From the NCBI GenBank assembly GCA_965261925.1, contig OZ253486.1, positions 2,790,001 to 2,854,000 on the forward strand: DNA of 64,000 nt. Reading direction: 5' to 3'. The position numbers and the translations under genes are program-made. Under the pieces are notes generated by a model, which did not search any database, was not told the DNA's origin, and saw nothing but the letters and a program-made list of their open reading frames with translations. Positions within the stretch are counted from its first letter, which is position 1; each line of letters begins with the position of its first letter. Positions 16,625-25,637 of this stretch are shown here, piece by piece. This DNA comes from Bin87 sp965261925 (GTDB lineage Bacteria; Chloroflexota; Dehalococcoidia; Lucifugimonadales; UBA3495).

Positions 16625-18712
16625 TCAGTGGCTGCCGTTGCCGTAAGGCTCGATCAGCACGCGGAGCGTACCGTCGTTCTCCTTGCGTTGGGTCAACAGC
16701 CGGTGACCCGCCTGTTCGGCCCAGTAGACAACGTCGTAAATGTTCAGAGCGTCGTGGAGGATGGCTTCGATGAAGGAAGTACGGTCGTATTCCATCTGAC
16801 GGCTCAAAGCTGCGATGACACCGGCGCAGTTCTTGCCGCGGCCGTCGATCACCGTCCAACCGCTGCCGTGGCCATTGCCATTTCCGCCCGGGGTCGCGCC
16901 CACAGGAGCCCGAACGTCGATCAAGCCACTCTTACGGAGATCCAATTGCTCCTTGAAGTAAGCGACCGCCTCCCAAGCCACGGCACGGTCCCGCTCGCCA
17001 CTGGAACATACGGCACCGCGTACCCCGACGATGTCTGGGTTAATGCGCGCCAATTCGTCCAAATTGTCCAGCTTGAGGTGTCCGCTGAGAGCGGTGCTCA
17101 ACCCGGCCTGCTTGGCCTCCATGACCATGTCCCGCAACACGGGTTCCGGCATGAAGTCGAAGAGGTTTCTGCCGTCCTTGGTGAGAGTGTCGATCAAAAA
17201 GCCGTCGCACTCGCCGTCCATCGCCAATTTGACCATGAGGTGGGGATCCAGGCCGCCCTCGAAGAGCAGGTTGTCAGCGAAAAGCGAGCCGATAAGCTTG
17301 GTTTCGGAGTCGCCAATGGCAGCGCGGGATTCTTGCAGGACTTCGACCGCCATCTCGTAGTCTGCAACCCGGAAACCCACTTTTACGGAAGTGGCGTCAA
17401 GCAAAGTCGCGGCGTGAACGGCCATCGCCACGGTGCCGGGCTGGTTGGGCACCACACCCAAAGTGACGCTGACATGCTTTTCCGCAGGGATACGGTCGCG
17501 GACTTCCCGGACGAGGGTCGGATGACCAGAACCAACCAGGGCTTCCTGGAGGTTTTTGACGTCGATGATGTCGGCTCCGCCGCGGTCCGACTCCAATGCC
17601 TCCGCAATGTTCTGTACGCTGACCAGCAGCATCATGCCGGATTCGGAAAGCCCGCTTCGGCCGTCGCGCACGCCGTTTCCGTTGAGCCTGGGCGCGTGGG
17701 CGCGACCTTGAATAACCTCACGGCCCGGCGCAGTCGGGGCGGCAGCGCGTGGCAACAAGGGCTCCAACTCGCTCCACAACTGGGCCTTCTCATCCGGGGC
17801 CAAGTCCTGCAACGGAGCGCGGACGCTCCCGCCGGCCATGCCCATCATCTCTCCCCATGCCTTGCACATGGCCACGGGCAGCGCGCCTCCGCTCTTTTTC
17901 ATCGTACCGCCCCACCATTTGTCGGACAGCGCCTTGATGTCTTTCAAATAGCGGTTGTAGAAGTCGGTATCGAAGTCCCCAGCGGTCGCGCGATCTATGA
18001 ACTGGGTGTAGTAGTTGTGCCGCGGCGTGTCGAACCTCCAGTCGGAGGTGTTGGCGAACATCACCTGCTGGCGGAATCCCAGTTCCTGCGCCTTGTGGAA
18101 AATCCATTCATCCGGGGTGCTGATAATGGCGTCGCGGCCGACCAGGAGATGGGTTTCAATGGAAATCTGCTGATTGAAGCTGGCCTCTTTGACGCCGACG
18201 ACGTTGGGGATGGCGCACAAACGCTTCAATCCCTGCGGACTGATGGTGATACCAAATTGCGGCGAGTTGTAGAACATCATCGCCAGTTCGGTGTTTTCGG
18301 CGACCTGGCGTACGAAGTCGACCACCTGGTCCTCGGTCTTCGTGACCATGTAAGACGGGGCAATAATCAGCAGGTCGAAGCCCCGACGCTCGGCGTGCCG
18401 GGCCAGGGAAATGCTTTCCGGCAGCGAGGTGTCAGTCACATGGGCACCGATGAGCCAATGACCCGCAGCCTCGTCAGCCACCGTGTCCATCACGGATCGG
18501 CGCTCGCTTTCGGTCAAGCTCCAGAATTCGCCCATGTTCCAGGTGCAACCGCCGCCGCGCACGCCCAAGCTTTGAACGTGGCGAACGTTCCGGCGGAGAC
18601 CTTCAGTGTCTACCTGGTTGTCCGGCGTGAAGGGCGTAACCAAGGTGGTCCATTGCCCTTTCAAGGTTTGCCAGGCCCATTCCTGCGCTTCGTGCTTGCG
18701 GTAACCGGCCAT
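16625..18712 (-). CDS. three-domain fusion: DapA-type aldolase, MfnB-type furan synthase, TusA-like domain
   Basis: A 695-residue protein. Residues 10-320 are a class I aldolase of the DapA/NAL family, with FYNSP (Y148) and the Schiff-base lysine in VVGVKEAS (K175). Residues 361-590 match (5-formylfuran-3-yl)methyl phosphate synthase MfnB: GGADIIDVKN (D384, K386), SVKVGF (K444), LIDTLTKDG (D508, K512) and DIVGVRGAVC, so the residues known in the Methanocaldococcus enzyme are kept. After a Gly/Asn linker (about 605-617), residues 618-690 resemble a TusA/SirA fold: VIDGRGKNCAG (C629) and DVVYWAEQAGH, though the usual CPxP prolines are absent. MfnB makes the furan precursor of methanofuran from two glyceraldehyde 3-phosphates. 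ATG 18712 has GGAGG eight bases upstream. The combined function is unknown. Confidence 0.85.
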   Translation of the reverse strand: MAGYRKHEAQEWAWQTLKGQWTTLVTPFTPDNQVDTEGLRRNVRHVQSLGVRGGGCTWNMGEFWSLTESERRSVMDTVADEAAGHWLIGAHVTDTSLPESISLARHAERRGFDLLIIAPSYMVTKTEDQVVDFVRQVAENTELAMMFYNSPQFGITISPQGLKRLCAIPNVVGVKEASFNQQISIETHLLVGRDAIISTPDEWIFHKAQELGFRQQVMFANTSDWRFDTPRHNYYTQFIDRATAGDFDTDFYNRYLKDIKALSDKWWGGTMKKSGGALPVAMCKAWGEMMGMAGGSVRAPLQDLAPDEKAQLWSELEPLLPRAAAPTAPGREVIQGRAHAPRLNGNGVRDGRSGLSESGMMLLVSVQNIAEALESDRGGADIIDVKNLQEALVGSGHPTLVREVRDRIPAEKHVSVTLGVVPNQPGTVAMAVHAATLLDATSVKVGFRVADYEMAVEVLQESRAAIGDSETKLIGSLFADNLLFEGGLDPHLMVKLAMDGECDGFLIDTLTKDGRNLFDFMPEPVLRDMVMEAKQAGLSTALSGHLKLDNLDELARINPDIVGVRGAVCSSGERDRAVAWEAVAYFKEQLDLRKSGLIDVRAPVGATPGGNGNGHGSGWTVIDGRGKNCAGVIAALSRQMEYDRTSFIEAILHDALNIYDVVYWAEQAGHRLLTQRKENDGTLRVLIEPYGNGSH

Positions 18713-18807
18713 GATAGAAGCCTCCAACGACAATTGCCCAAACTTGCTTACCGACAACGCGGAAAGCCGGCAACGTGTGTGACGGACAGGCCCGCTCGGC
18801 GGCACAC

Positions 18808-18837
18808 AGTTTACGGGCCGACTTGCCGCGCCGTCAA
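18808..18837 (-). promoter_or_regulatory. promoter of the MfnB fusion gene
   Basis: Minus-strand TTGACG (18837-18832), 18-base spacer and TAAACT (18813-18808). This predicts a leader of about 90 bases. It lies in the 319-base gap (18713-19031) downstream of mutM, which otherwise holds nothing I recognise. Confidence 0.5.
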
Positions 18838-19031
18838 CAAAAGGGGGCCGGTACAAGGCGCCGGGGAACGTGTCCGCGAAGGCGTTTCTCGCCAAACGCA
18901 ACAGCCCTATTTTCGGCTCCGTAGTTTCCGCCGCATTGCGCGGGCCGACATCGGCGACAGGTTTGAGGGTATCCGTCCAGGTTTGGCGAGACTTGGATCC
19001 GAGATCGGCGGACAGGCAGAGCCGGCCACCT

Positions 19032-19844
19032 TTACCCGGCCGGTTGGCACGTCGGGCAATACCACGAACTGCGGCCCCGCACCCGTATCATCTGGACCGA
19101 ACCCTGGCATTTCGGGCACAGTTCGGCGGCCGACCTCGGGAATGACCACGGGGAGAGCGCGACGGGAGGGTCAGGCCATTCGGCGTCCCGGGCGGCAGCA
19201 TAAGCGGCGACTGAGGTAGATAGAGCCCGAACAATCGCGTCGTGCAGGGACGGCAATTCTTGGTCGGTCAACCCGTTAGCTGAGCGCTCGGGGTGTATCC
19301 CTGACAAAAACAGGGCTTCGTCGGCATAGAGATTGCCCAAGCCGGCGATAACGGACTGATCCAGCAATACGGCTTTAATTGGAGACCTGCGGCTGGTCAG
19401 GGCTGCAGCAAGCACAGCAACGGTGAAGTCCGGCTCCAGCGGCTCGGCGCCCATTTTGCGCATGGCGTCGGCCGGGTCGGGCAGCAACCACAAATGTCCG
19501 AACTTGCGCGGGTCGATAAAACGCATCTCGCGACCGTCGTCCAGTGGGAAGGTGTGCCGGACCATGGAGGGTGGTTCGAGCCCGGCGTCGTGGATTCGCA
19601 GGCTGCCCGTCATGCCCAGGTGCAGGACCAAGAATTGATCGTCGTCCAGAGGTGCGATCAAATATTTGCCGCGCCGCAGTAGGTCCGTCACATATCGCCC
19701 GGCCACGCCTTCGATGAACTCACCGACGGAAGGCATGTGGACCGTTTTGTGCCAGGTGATATCCGGCGCCGAGAAACGGCGATCCACCAGGCCGCTGCGG
19801 AGCAGGTATTGACGAGTGTTTTCGACCTCTGGGAGTTCGGGCAT
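19032..19844 (-). CDS. mutM: formamidopyrimidine-DNA glycosylase
   Basis: A 270-residue Fpg/MutM enzyme that excises 8-oxoguanine and cleaves the strand. The mature N-terminus must be Pro; ATG 19844 gives MPELPEVENTR, so the in-frame codons three residues upstream are rejected. Other hallmarks are RRGKYLIAPL, FIDPRKFG, AGLGNLYADEALF and the C-terminal zinc finger CPKCQGS...YCPTCQ with the R in RGRSSWYCP. All catalytic elements are present. Confidence 0.96.
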   Translation of the reverse strand: MPELPEVENTRQYLLRSGLVDRRFSAPDITWHKTVHMPSVGEFIEGVAGRYVTDLLRRGKYLIAPLDDDQFLVLHLGMTGSLRIHDAGLEPPSMVRHTFPLDDGREMRFIDPRKFGHLWLLPDPADAMRKMGAEPLEPDFTVAVLAAALTSRRSPIKAVLLDQSVIAGLGNLYADEALFLSGIHPERSANGLTDQELPSLHDAIVRALSTSVAAYAAARDAEWPDPPVALSPWSFPRSAAELCPKCQGSVQMIRVRGRSSWYCPTCQPAG

Positions 19845-19936
19845 AAACGACAAGCCGCTCTCTATTGATAGCGGTCGGTTTCAGTAGCGGCAGCGGCTGC
19901 GACGGATAAGTTGCCCTAGGTGCCAAGCTTTAGCAG

Positions 19937-20758
19937 TCATGAGATGTGAGGCGCATTCGGCCAACTAGTTCCGCGGCGTATGCTTCTTCCCTTCCGTCGT
20001 TCCGCTTGTTTACTGCTCCCCAAGGCTTCGGAGACCGCGGATAATACCTGATCTGCGATGTCATCGTTGTCACCGCAAGCATCCTTAACAGCACCTAAAG
20101 CGGCCCGAAACGCGTTGCTCCATCCGGCGTCATAACCAGTGTCGTAGAGATTACCAGCTAAGGGCCCGACTGGATAGAATGGGCCCACGAACCCAAAATC
20201 GCTGGCACTGTCGACCTTTTCCTCTGCATGATCGTGTCTAAATCCGGGGCCCTGATATACCTCATACGCGGCGAGAACGGCGGCCTTTACGTCGGGAGGT
20301 ACACCAGCTAAATCGTAGAGATCTTCAGAGGACAAGACCTCGAAGAATTTTACCCAGCCGCCGGAACCAGTTGCGTATGCCGCTGCAAAAGCAGAAAGCA
20401 AATCAAGGGAGAAATCTTCGCTCGCGTCCTTGCTTTGAGGGGTTCGGGCAGCCGCAAATCGGGCTTTACCGTCAGCGACCCATGCACCGTAACCGCGACG
20501 CTTACGTGCTTCTTCACCACGGCGGTGTGCAGATTCTACCCGAGGATCGTCAGGGACTTGAACCCATTCACCTTCGTCCTCAAACCATTGGCCCGGCCCG
20601 TATCCGATTTCGATGCCATCGATATCCGATTCGTAGTCCCTCTCGCGTAGTTCCCGCCAAAACCGCTCCCTCTCGGGAGCGACGTCAGCGTACCCGGCAG
20701 CAAATGCCGCAGCGAAGCCGGCGGCGAAAGATTCGAAAACCGCCCTGTAATTGCTCAT
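19937..20758 (-). CDS. hypothetical protein
   Basis: A 273-residue protein of unknown family. The N-terminus is Ala/Phe-rich (FAAGFAAAFAAGYADV) and amphipathic rather than a clear membrane anchor or signal peptide. Motifs FAAAYATGSGGWVKFF and YDTGYDAGWSNAFRAALGAV suggest repeated helical segments with aromatic and Gly residues; the tail is basic. AAGTGAGG precedes the ATG. It lies between ileS and mutM on the same strand. Regular codon use and a good ribosome site support it being real. Confidence 0.6.
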   Translation of the reverse strand: MSNYRAVFESFAAGFAAAFAAGYADVAPERERFWRELRERDYESDIDGIEIGYGPGQWFEDEGEWVQVPDDPRVESAHRRGEEARKRRGYGAWVADGKARFAAARTPQSKDASEDFSLDLLSAFAAAYATGSGGWVKFFEVLSSEDLYDLAGVPPDVKAAVLAAYEVYQGPGFRHDHAEEKVDSASDFGFVGPFYPVGPLAGNLYDTGYDAGWSNAFRAALGAVKDACGDNDDIADQVLSAVSEALGSSKQAERRKGRSIRRGTSWPNAPHIS

Positions 20759-20810
20759 AGTGGTGCCTCACTTCGCCTTGTTACACGTGTCACCTTTGAC
20801 CACACCCTGG

Positions 20811-23800
20811 TCAGTTTGCATGACACTGGCGAATGGCAAACACGAAGTCAATCCCCGCAATCACCGCAGTTGTTGGCTCTGCAATGAAACTCCGGTCCTT
20901 CCGCCGCCGTGTTATGGATGCTACTTCCAATCGCTGCTTGATCCTATTACCGTGAATCCGCATCAAGTGCTTTGCCAGTTCCGGTCCATCGTATTGAATG
21001 TCAATCGGGTGGTCTTGGTCATAGTCTAAACTTGTACGCAAATCTTGAAAGTAGGCTACCAATTGGTCCCCCCAATCGATCCGTTCCCTGGCAAGCGTTT
21101 CCCACTCTCTGATTCGGAGAACGCCTAGCGTCACTTCCATGTCTTCGACTTTGGCAGTTTCAGACTTAACCGCACTTTCTTGAAAATCAGCGACTATGCC
21201 GTCACTGAGGGTTTCCTGCTTGATGTAGTCGCCATGGACGGCCATTATGCGCGCGATGTCGTGGGGCCCATCGTAATAGGTGACGATGCGGTCGGTGATC
21301 TCAAACCGGGCATTCTTACGCAGGTTCTGGATCCGGTGGGCTAGTTCTCGTGCCAGGCCCTCGTCAGCCAAGTCGGGAGTAATACGGGCGTCCACCGCGA
21401 CCATGTAGCCGGCTTCCAGGGCCGCCGAATAGCCAGCGACCGAAACCACTGTATCGCTATCGTCGCCGACGAACTCCTGAGCCTGGACGTAGAGGTTGCC
21501 GGCACCTTCGGCCGTTCGCAACTCCTTGATGTTCAGTTCCTCCAGAATCTGCGGGCGCACCTGATCCAGATATTCCAACTCCGCTTCAGTCCGGGTTTTG
21601 ACCACTACCTCCGCCAACGGTCGGCGGACCTTTAGTCCAGCCTTGCTCCGCGCCGCACGGCCCATGCTGGATACGCGAATCGCCAAGCGGGTTGCCTCCA
21701 TGATGGGTTGATCGATCAGGGAGGCGTCTGCCACCGGGTAGGAGGCCAAATGCACGCTGTCGGGCCCATCAGGTTCGTAGCGAAGCTCCAGATTGCGGTA
21801 CATCTGCTCGGATATGAAAGGCGCCAGGGGGGCCATGAGCCTGGCTACCGTGGTCAAGCAACGATAGAGCGTTGCGTAGGCGCCGAGCTTATCCGTATCG
21901 TTTTCCGACTTCCAGAAACGACGACGCGAACGGCGGACGTACCAATTGGAGAGAACGTCGATGAACTCGGCGATCCGGCGTCCAGCGTCGGTAGGGTTGT
22001 AGTTGTCCAGGTGATCATCCACGACCTGAACCAACTGGTTGAGCTCGGCCAGGATCCAGCGATCTAGTTCGGCTTCCGGGAGCCATCCCTCTGGGATTTG
22101 CGACGGCTCGAATTCGTCGATGTTCGCATAGTTAATGAAGAACGAGTAGACGTTCCACAAGGTCAGCAACACCTGGCGCAGGGTTTGCTGTACCAGACGG
22201 TCGGAAAAGCGCCTGGGTTCACCCGGGTGCGATGCGGTGAACAGATACCAGCGCAAAGCGTCGGCGCCATGGGTATCGAGGATGGTGTCGGGCTGAACGA
22301 TGTTGCCAAGCCGCTTACTCATCTTGCGGCCGCGTCCATCCAGAATCAGGCCGAGGCAGATCACGTTGCGGTAAGCCAAGTCGTCGTTGAGCAATGTTGA
22401 CAGGGCGTGGAGGCTGTAGAACCAGCCGCGGGTCTGGTCCACCGCTTCACAGATGTAGTCAGCCGGCAGGCGGCCGTCGTTGTCGATTTCGGGATTTTCG
22501 AAAGGGTAATGCCATTGGGCATAGGGCATCATGCCGGAGTCGAACCATGCGTCCGCTACCTCCGGGATGCGACGCATGACGCAGGAGCACTGGGAACATG
22601 GCCAGGCAATGTCGTCCACGTAGGGCCGATGCAAGTCGAGATCGCCCACGTCAATCGAAGCGAGGTCAGACAACTCGGCGAGGCTGCCGACGCACCGGGC
22701 GGACTGGCACCCGTCGCAACGCCAGATGGGGATGGGGGTGCCCCAGAACCGTTCCCGCGACAGTGACCAGTCAACGTTGTTTCGGAGCCACTCCCCGAAC
22801 CTGCCTTCCCGAATATGTTCCGGGTACCAATGGATCTCGCCATTGATGTCAACGAGGCGATCTTTCACGGCGGTGGTGCGGATGTACCAACTGTCCTTGG
22901 CGTAGTAGAGCAACGGCGTGTCGCACCGCCAACAAAACGGGTAGGTATGGCGGTAGACTCCTTGGTGATAGAGCAAACCGCGACTGTCGAGGTCGGCGGC
23001 GATCTCAGGGTCCGCGTCTTTGACGAACTTGCCGGCGAAGGGATAAGAGCCGGTCACAATCCCCTGGAGGTCCACCGGCTGGATGAAGGCCAACCCCCGC
23101 TCGCGGCCGAGAGCCAGGTCCTCGTCACCAAACGCGGGTGCGATGTGGACAATGCCGCTGCCATCATCCATGCTCACGAAATCGGCGGCGACGACATGCG
23201 GGGAGTACGAATCGGTGTCCTCCAGCTGGGTCACGCCATCGCGGCGGACGAACTGCTGGATGCCGGAACCAAATTCAGCGGCGTCGTATAAGGGTCGGTA
23301 CGAATGTCCGACCAGTTCACTGCCCAGTCGGGTTTCGACGACGGAGTATTCGTCGTGCAGGACCTTGAGCAATGCGGTTGCCAGGATGAGCTGATGATCT
23401 GCCACTGAGACGACCGAATACTCTGCATCGGGGTCTACCGCCAGGGCGGTGTTGCCGGGTAGGGTCCACGGAGTCGTGGTCCAGGCGAGGAAATAAGTCG
23501 GCGCGTCGCCGGGCCAGGCGGCAGCTTCAAATTTGATGAAAACCGATGGATCGGGAGTGTTTTCGCGGTAGCCGAGGGCCACCTCATGGGAGGAAAGGCT
23601 GGACACGCAGCGGGGGCAATGGGGGGTGCCGCGCCGGTCCTGGTACAGGAGCCCGCGATCCCACAACTGTTTGAGAATCCACCAGCCGGTTTCGATGTAG
23701 TCGTTTTCCAGCGTTACGTAGGGATCGTGCATATCGACCCAATAGCCGATGCGGTCGGTCATCACTTCCCAGTCTTTGACGTATCTGAACACGCTTTCCC

Positions 23801-24167
23801 GACAGCGCTGGTTGAACTCGGCAATGCCGTATTCCTCGATCTCGCGCTTGGAAGCCAAGCCGAGTTCCTTTTCAATTTCCAGCTCGACGGGCAGCCCGTG
23901 CGTATCCCATCCACCCTTGCGGATGACCCGGCAACCTTTCATGGTGCGATACCGTGAGATTACATCCTTAAACACGCGGGCCAAAACGTGGTGAATGCCG
24001 GGGCTCCCGTTGGCAGTGGGCGGACCCTCATACATCATGAAGAGTGGAGCGTCCGGACGGTCGTCCACGGACCGACGGAACACATCGCGTTCCTTCCAAT
24101 ACTGGAGGATCTCGGCATCGAGTTCCGGAAAACTGACCCGGCTGGAAACCACGTCAAATCCTGGCAT
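20811..24167 (-). CDS. ileS: isoleucyl-tRNA synthetase, type 2 (eukaryote-like)
   Basis: A 1118-residue class I synthetase. The ATP-binding signature appears as TANGSPGIHHVLARVFKD (the HIGH equivalent) and KMSKRLGN. GWDTHGLPVELEIEKELG, YWVDMHDPYVTLENDYIETG and the editing domain (AWTTTPWTLPGNTALAV) are present. The GIHHVL form and sequence type match the eukaryote-like IleRS2 group, which in other organisms is often resistant to mupirocin (family knowledge). It is longer than the usual 1030-1060 residues because the C-terminal module is repeated (residues about 928-1016 and 1017-1118). GAGG lies about ten bases before the ATG. Confidence 0.96.
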   Translation of the reverse strand: MPGFDVVSSRVSFPELDAEILQYWKERDVFRRSVDDRPDAPLFMMYEGPPTANGSPGIHHVLARVFKDVISRYRTMKGCRVIRKGGWDTHGLPVELEIEKELGLASKREIEEYGIAEFNQRCRESVFRYVKDWEVMTDRIGYWVDMHDPYVTLENDYIETGWWILKQLWDRGLLYQDRRGTPHCPRCVSSLSSHEVALGYRENTPDPSVFIKFEAAAWPGDAPTYFLAWTTTPWTLPGNTALAVDPDAEYSVVSVADHQLILATALLKVLHDEYSVVETRLGSELVGHSYRPLYDAAEFGSGIQQFVRRDGVTQLEDTDSYSPHVVAADFVSMDDGSGIVHIAPAFGDEDLALGRERGLAFIQPVDLQGIVTGSYPFAGKFVKDADPEIAADLDSRGLLYHQGVYRHTYPFCWRCDTPLLYYAKDSWYIRTTAVKDRLVDINGEIHWYPEHIREGRFGEWLRNNVDWSLSRERFWGTPIPIWRCDGCQSARCVGSLAELSDLASIDVGDLDLHRPYVDDIAWPCSQCSCVMRRIPEVADAWFDSGMMPYAQWHYPFENPEIDNDGRLPADYICEAVDQTRGWFYSLHALSTLLNDDLAYRNVICLGLILDGRGRKMSKRLGNIVQPDTILDTHGADALRWYLFTASHPGEPRRFSDRLVQQTLRQVLLTLWNVYSFFINYANIDEFEPSQIPEGWLPEAELDRWILAELNQLVQVVDDHLDNYNPTDAGRRIAEFIDVLSNWYVRRSRRRFWKSENDTDKLGAYATLYRCLTTVARLMAPLAPFISEQMYRNLELRYEPDGPDSVHLASYPVADASLIDQPIMEATRLAIRVSSMGRAARSKAGLKVRRPLAEVVVKTRTEAELEYLDQVRPQILEELNIKELRTAEGAGNLYVQAQEFVGDDSDTVVSVAGYSAALEAGYMVAVDARITPDLADEGLARELAHRIQNLRKNARFEITDRIVTYYDGPHDIARIMAVHGDYIKQETLSDGIVADFQESAVKSETAKVEDMEVTLGVLRIREWETLARERIDWGDQLVAYFQDLRTSLDYDQDHPIDIQYDGPELAKHLMRIHGNRIKQRLEVASITRRRKDRSFIAEPTTAVIAGIDFVFAIRQCHAN

Positions 24168-24243
24168 GGCTGAATTACCTCATCGTAGGTTGCGAATTGG
24201 TGATCGCACTGGCTGAACACCCCAAAAACCCGCCTGAACCCCG

Positions 24244-24270
24244 ATTATAGCGCAGGGGGGATTTCACCAA
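24244..24270 (-). promoter_or_regulatory. candidate ileS promoter overlapping the thiD stop
   Basis: Minus-strand TATAAT (24249-24244) with TTGGTG (24270-24265) at a short 15-base spacing; the -35-like hexamer overlaps the end of thiD. I see no T-box leader in the short gap. Confidence 0.35.
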
Positions 24271-25061
24271 TACGCGTGAAAATGATGCAACGGACCGTGT
24301 CCGTGGCCAATCGGGTACGACGCGCGAATGGCGGCGGTCACGTAGTCTTTCGCCCGTGCGACCGCGGCGGGCGTGTCCAGTCCGTGGGCCAGACCGGCGG
24401 CTATCGCCGAGGCAAAGGTGCAACCGGTCCCGTGCGTGTTCGTCGAAGGGATCCGCTCGGTGGTGAACTCCAGGAATTCGTGGCCGTCGTAGAGAACATC
24501 GGTGGGTGGGCCGTCGCGGTGGCCGCCCTTGATGACGACGGAGCGAGCGCCCATGGCCACGATGCGGATTGCCGCCTCGCGGACATCATCGTCGGATTGG
24601 ACGGGGCGACCTGTCAAATCTTCGGCTTCCGGTATGTTGGGCGTCACCACCGCTGCCAGCGGGATCAGGGAGCTACAGATGGAATGGATGGCCTCTTCGC
24701 GGAGGAGACGGTCGCCGCTCTTGGCGACCATGACGGGATCAACCACGAGGTTGACGACGCCGTGACGTCGGATGGCCTCGGCCACCGTTTCCACGATCTC
24801 GCTCGAGGACAACATGCCGGTCTTGACCGCATCGGCTCCGATGTCCGTCATTACCGCGTCAATTTGAGCGGCGATGATGTCAGTGGGCACCTCGTGCACC
24901 GCGCTGACACCCACGGTGTTCTGGGCGGTGATCGCGGTCAGGGTAGAAGTGCCAAACACACCCAGAGCGGAAAAGGTTTTCAAATCCGCCTGGATACCCG
25001 CACCGCCCCCGGAGTCGGAGCCGGCGATGGTCATCACGGTTGGTGGACGCGCGTCGGACAC
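24264..25061 (-). CDS. thiD: hydroxymethylpyrimidine/phosphomethylpyrimidine kinase
   Basis: A 265-residue ribokinase-fold enzyme that phosphorylates HMP and HMP-P for thiamin synthesis. Typical sequences are TIAGSDSGGGAGIQADLKTF, GMLSSSEIVE, VVDPVMVAKSGDRLL, TPNIPEAEDLTG, VVIKGGH and the catalytic anion-hole region NTHGTGCTFASAIA. The start is a GTG at 25061. It lies upstream of ileS with 96 bases between. A second thiamin gene, thiE, is at 40585-41562. Confidence 0.95.
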   Translation of the reverse strand: MSDARPPTVMTIAGSDSGGGAGIQADLKTFSALGVFGTSTLTAITAQNTVGVSAVHEVPTDIIAAQIDAVMTDIGADAVKTGMLSSSEIVETVAEAIRRHGVVNLVVDPVMVAKSGDRLLREEAIHSICSSLIPLAAVVTPNIPEAEDLTGRPVQSDDDVREAAIRIVAMGARSVVIKGGHRDGPPTDVLYDGHEFLEFTTERIPSTNTHGTGCTFASAIAAGLAHGLDTPAAVARAKDYVTAAIRASYPIGHGHGPLHHFHAYW

Positions 25062-25091
25062 GAAAGGTTCCGCCCCTGGTCTCGGGTTCGT

Positions 25092-25481
25092 TTAGTCAGG
25101 TTCGTCGGGCAACCGCCAGGAGTCATCGCCTTCCTGGCCGGATTCGTCGGGGCCGTCGGGGACGGCAAGCGCTACCGCAACGTCCCGTAGCATACTCGTG
25201 TGCTCTTCGTCTGACAGAACACCGATGGGCAACGCCGGTAGGGTTTCGATGTTCAAGCCGGCGCGCACCCCCAAATCCAGCGATAACCTGGCGGCAGACT
25301 GGTTGTCCTCAGCTTCGGTGATGATGACGAAATCATAGCGTCCCAATACCGCGTATTGAGTGAGGACCTTGCTGGATGGCGTCTCCGAATCGTTTGCGGA
25401 GTCGCTCAGCAGATCCGGATTGTCCTGGCCCATCCGCCGACCGCGGCCCGTAAAGCTGGCGAGCATTATGTATAGAGGCAT
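25092..25481 (-). CDS. GYD-domain protein
   Basis: A 129-residue protein of the GYD family: MPLYIMLASFTGRGRRM at the start and YAVLGRYDFVIITEAEDNQSA, where GRYDFV corresponds to the name-giving GYD motif. An acidic tail follows. The family function is unknown. ATG 25481 has AGGAA seven bases upstream and gives the conserved N-terminus; a longer frame to 25613 adds non-conserved sequence that overlaps the divergent promoter region. Confidence 0.8.
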   Translation of the reverse strand: MPLYIMLASFTGRGRRMGQDNPDLLSDSANDSETPSSKVLTQYAVLGRYDFVIITEAEDNQSAARLSLDLGVRAGLNIETLPALPIGVLSDEEHTSMLRDVAVALAVPDGPDESGQEGDDSWRLPDEPD

Positions 25482-25566
25482 CGCAGGGTTCCTGATTATC
25501 GACGTGCACTTTTCAAAAGAAGAGGTACCGCTGACAAGTATATCATCGGTGAACCCGGCAACCGCG

Positions 25567-25595
25567 TGGACGCGGATAAGAGGCGATGCTATCAT
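25567..25595 (+). promoter_or_regulatory. promoter of the LLM oxidoreductase gene
   Basis: TGGACG (25567-25572), 17-base spacer and TATCAT (25590-25595), about 42 bases ahead of the ATG at 25638. Confidence 0.5.
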
Positions 25596-25637
25596 CCCGG
25601 CCAAACACGGCAATCTGCGGTGGCCCAGGAGGCAACA

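Noticed and set aside
16628..19219. 863-codon open frame on the plus strand
   Set aside because: It lies opposite the MfnB fusion and mutM, whose minus-strand translations have clear domains and ribosome sites. The plus-strand translation has no family-like sequence, so it is a codon-bias shadow.
24168..24263. T-box leader in front of ileS
   Set aside because: The gap is under 100 bases, with no specifier-loop or terminator/antiterminator structure visible.
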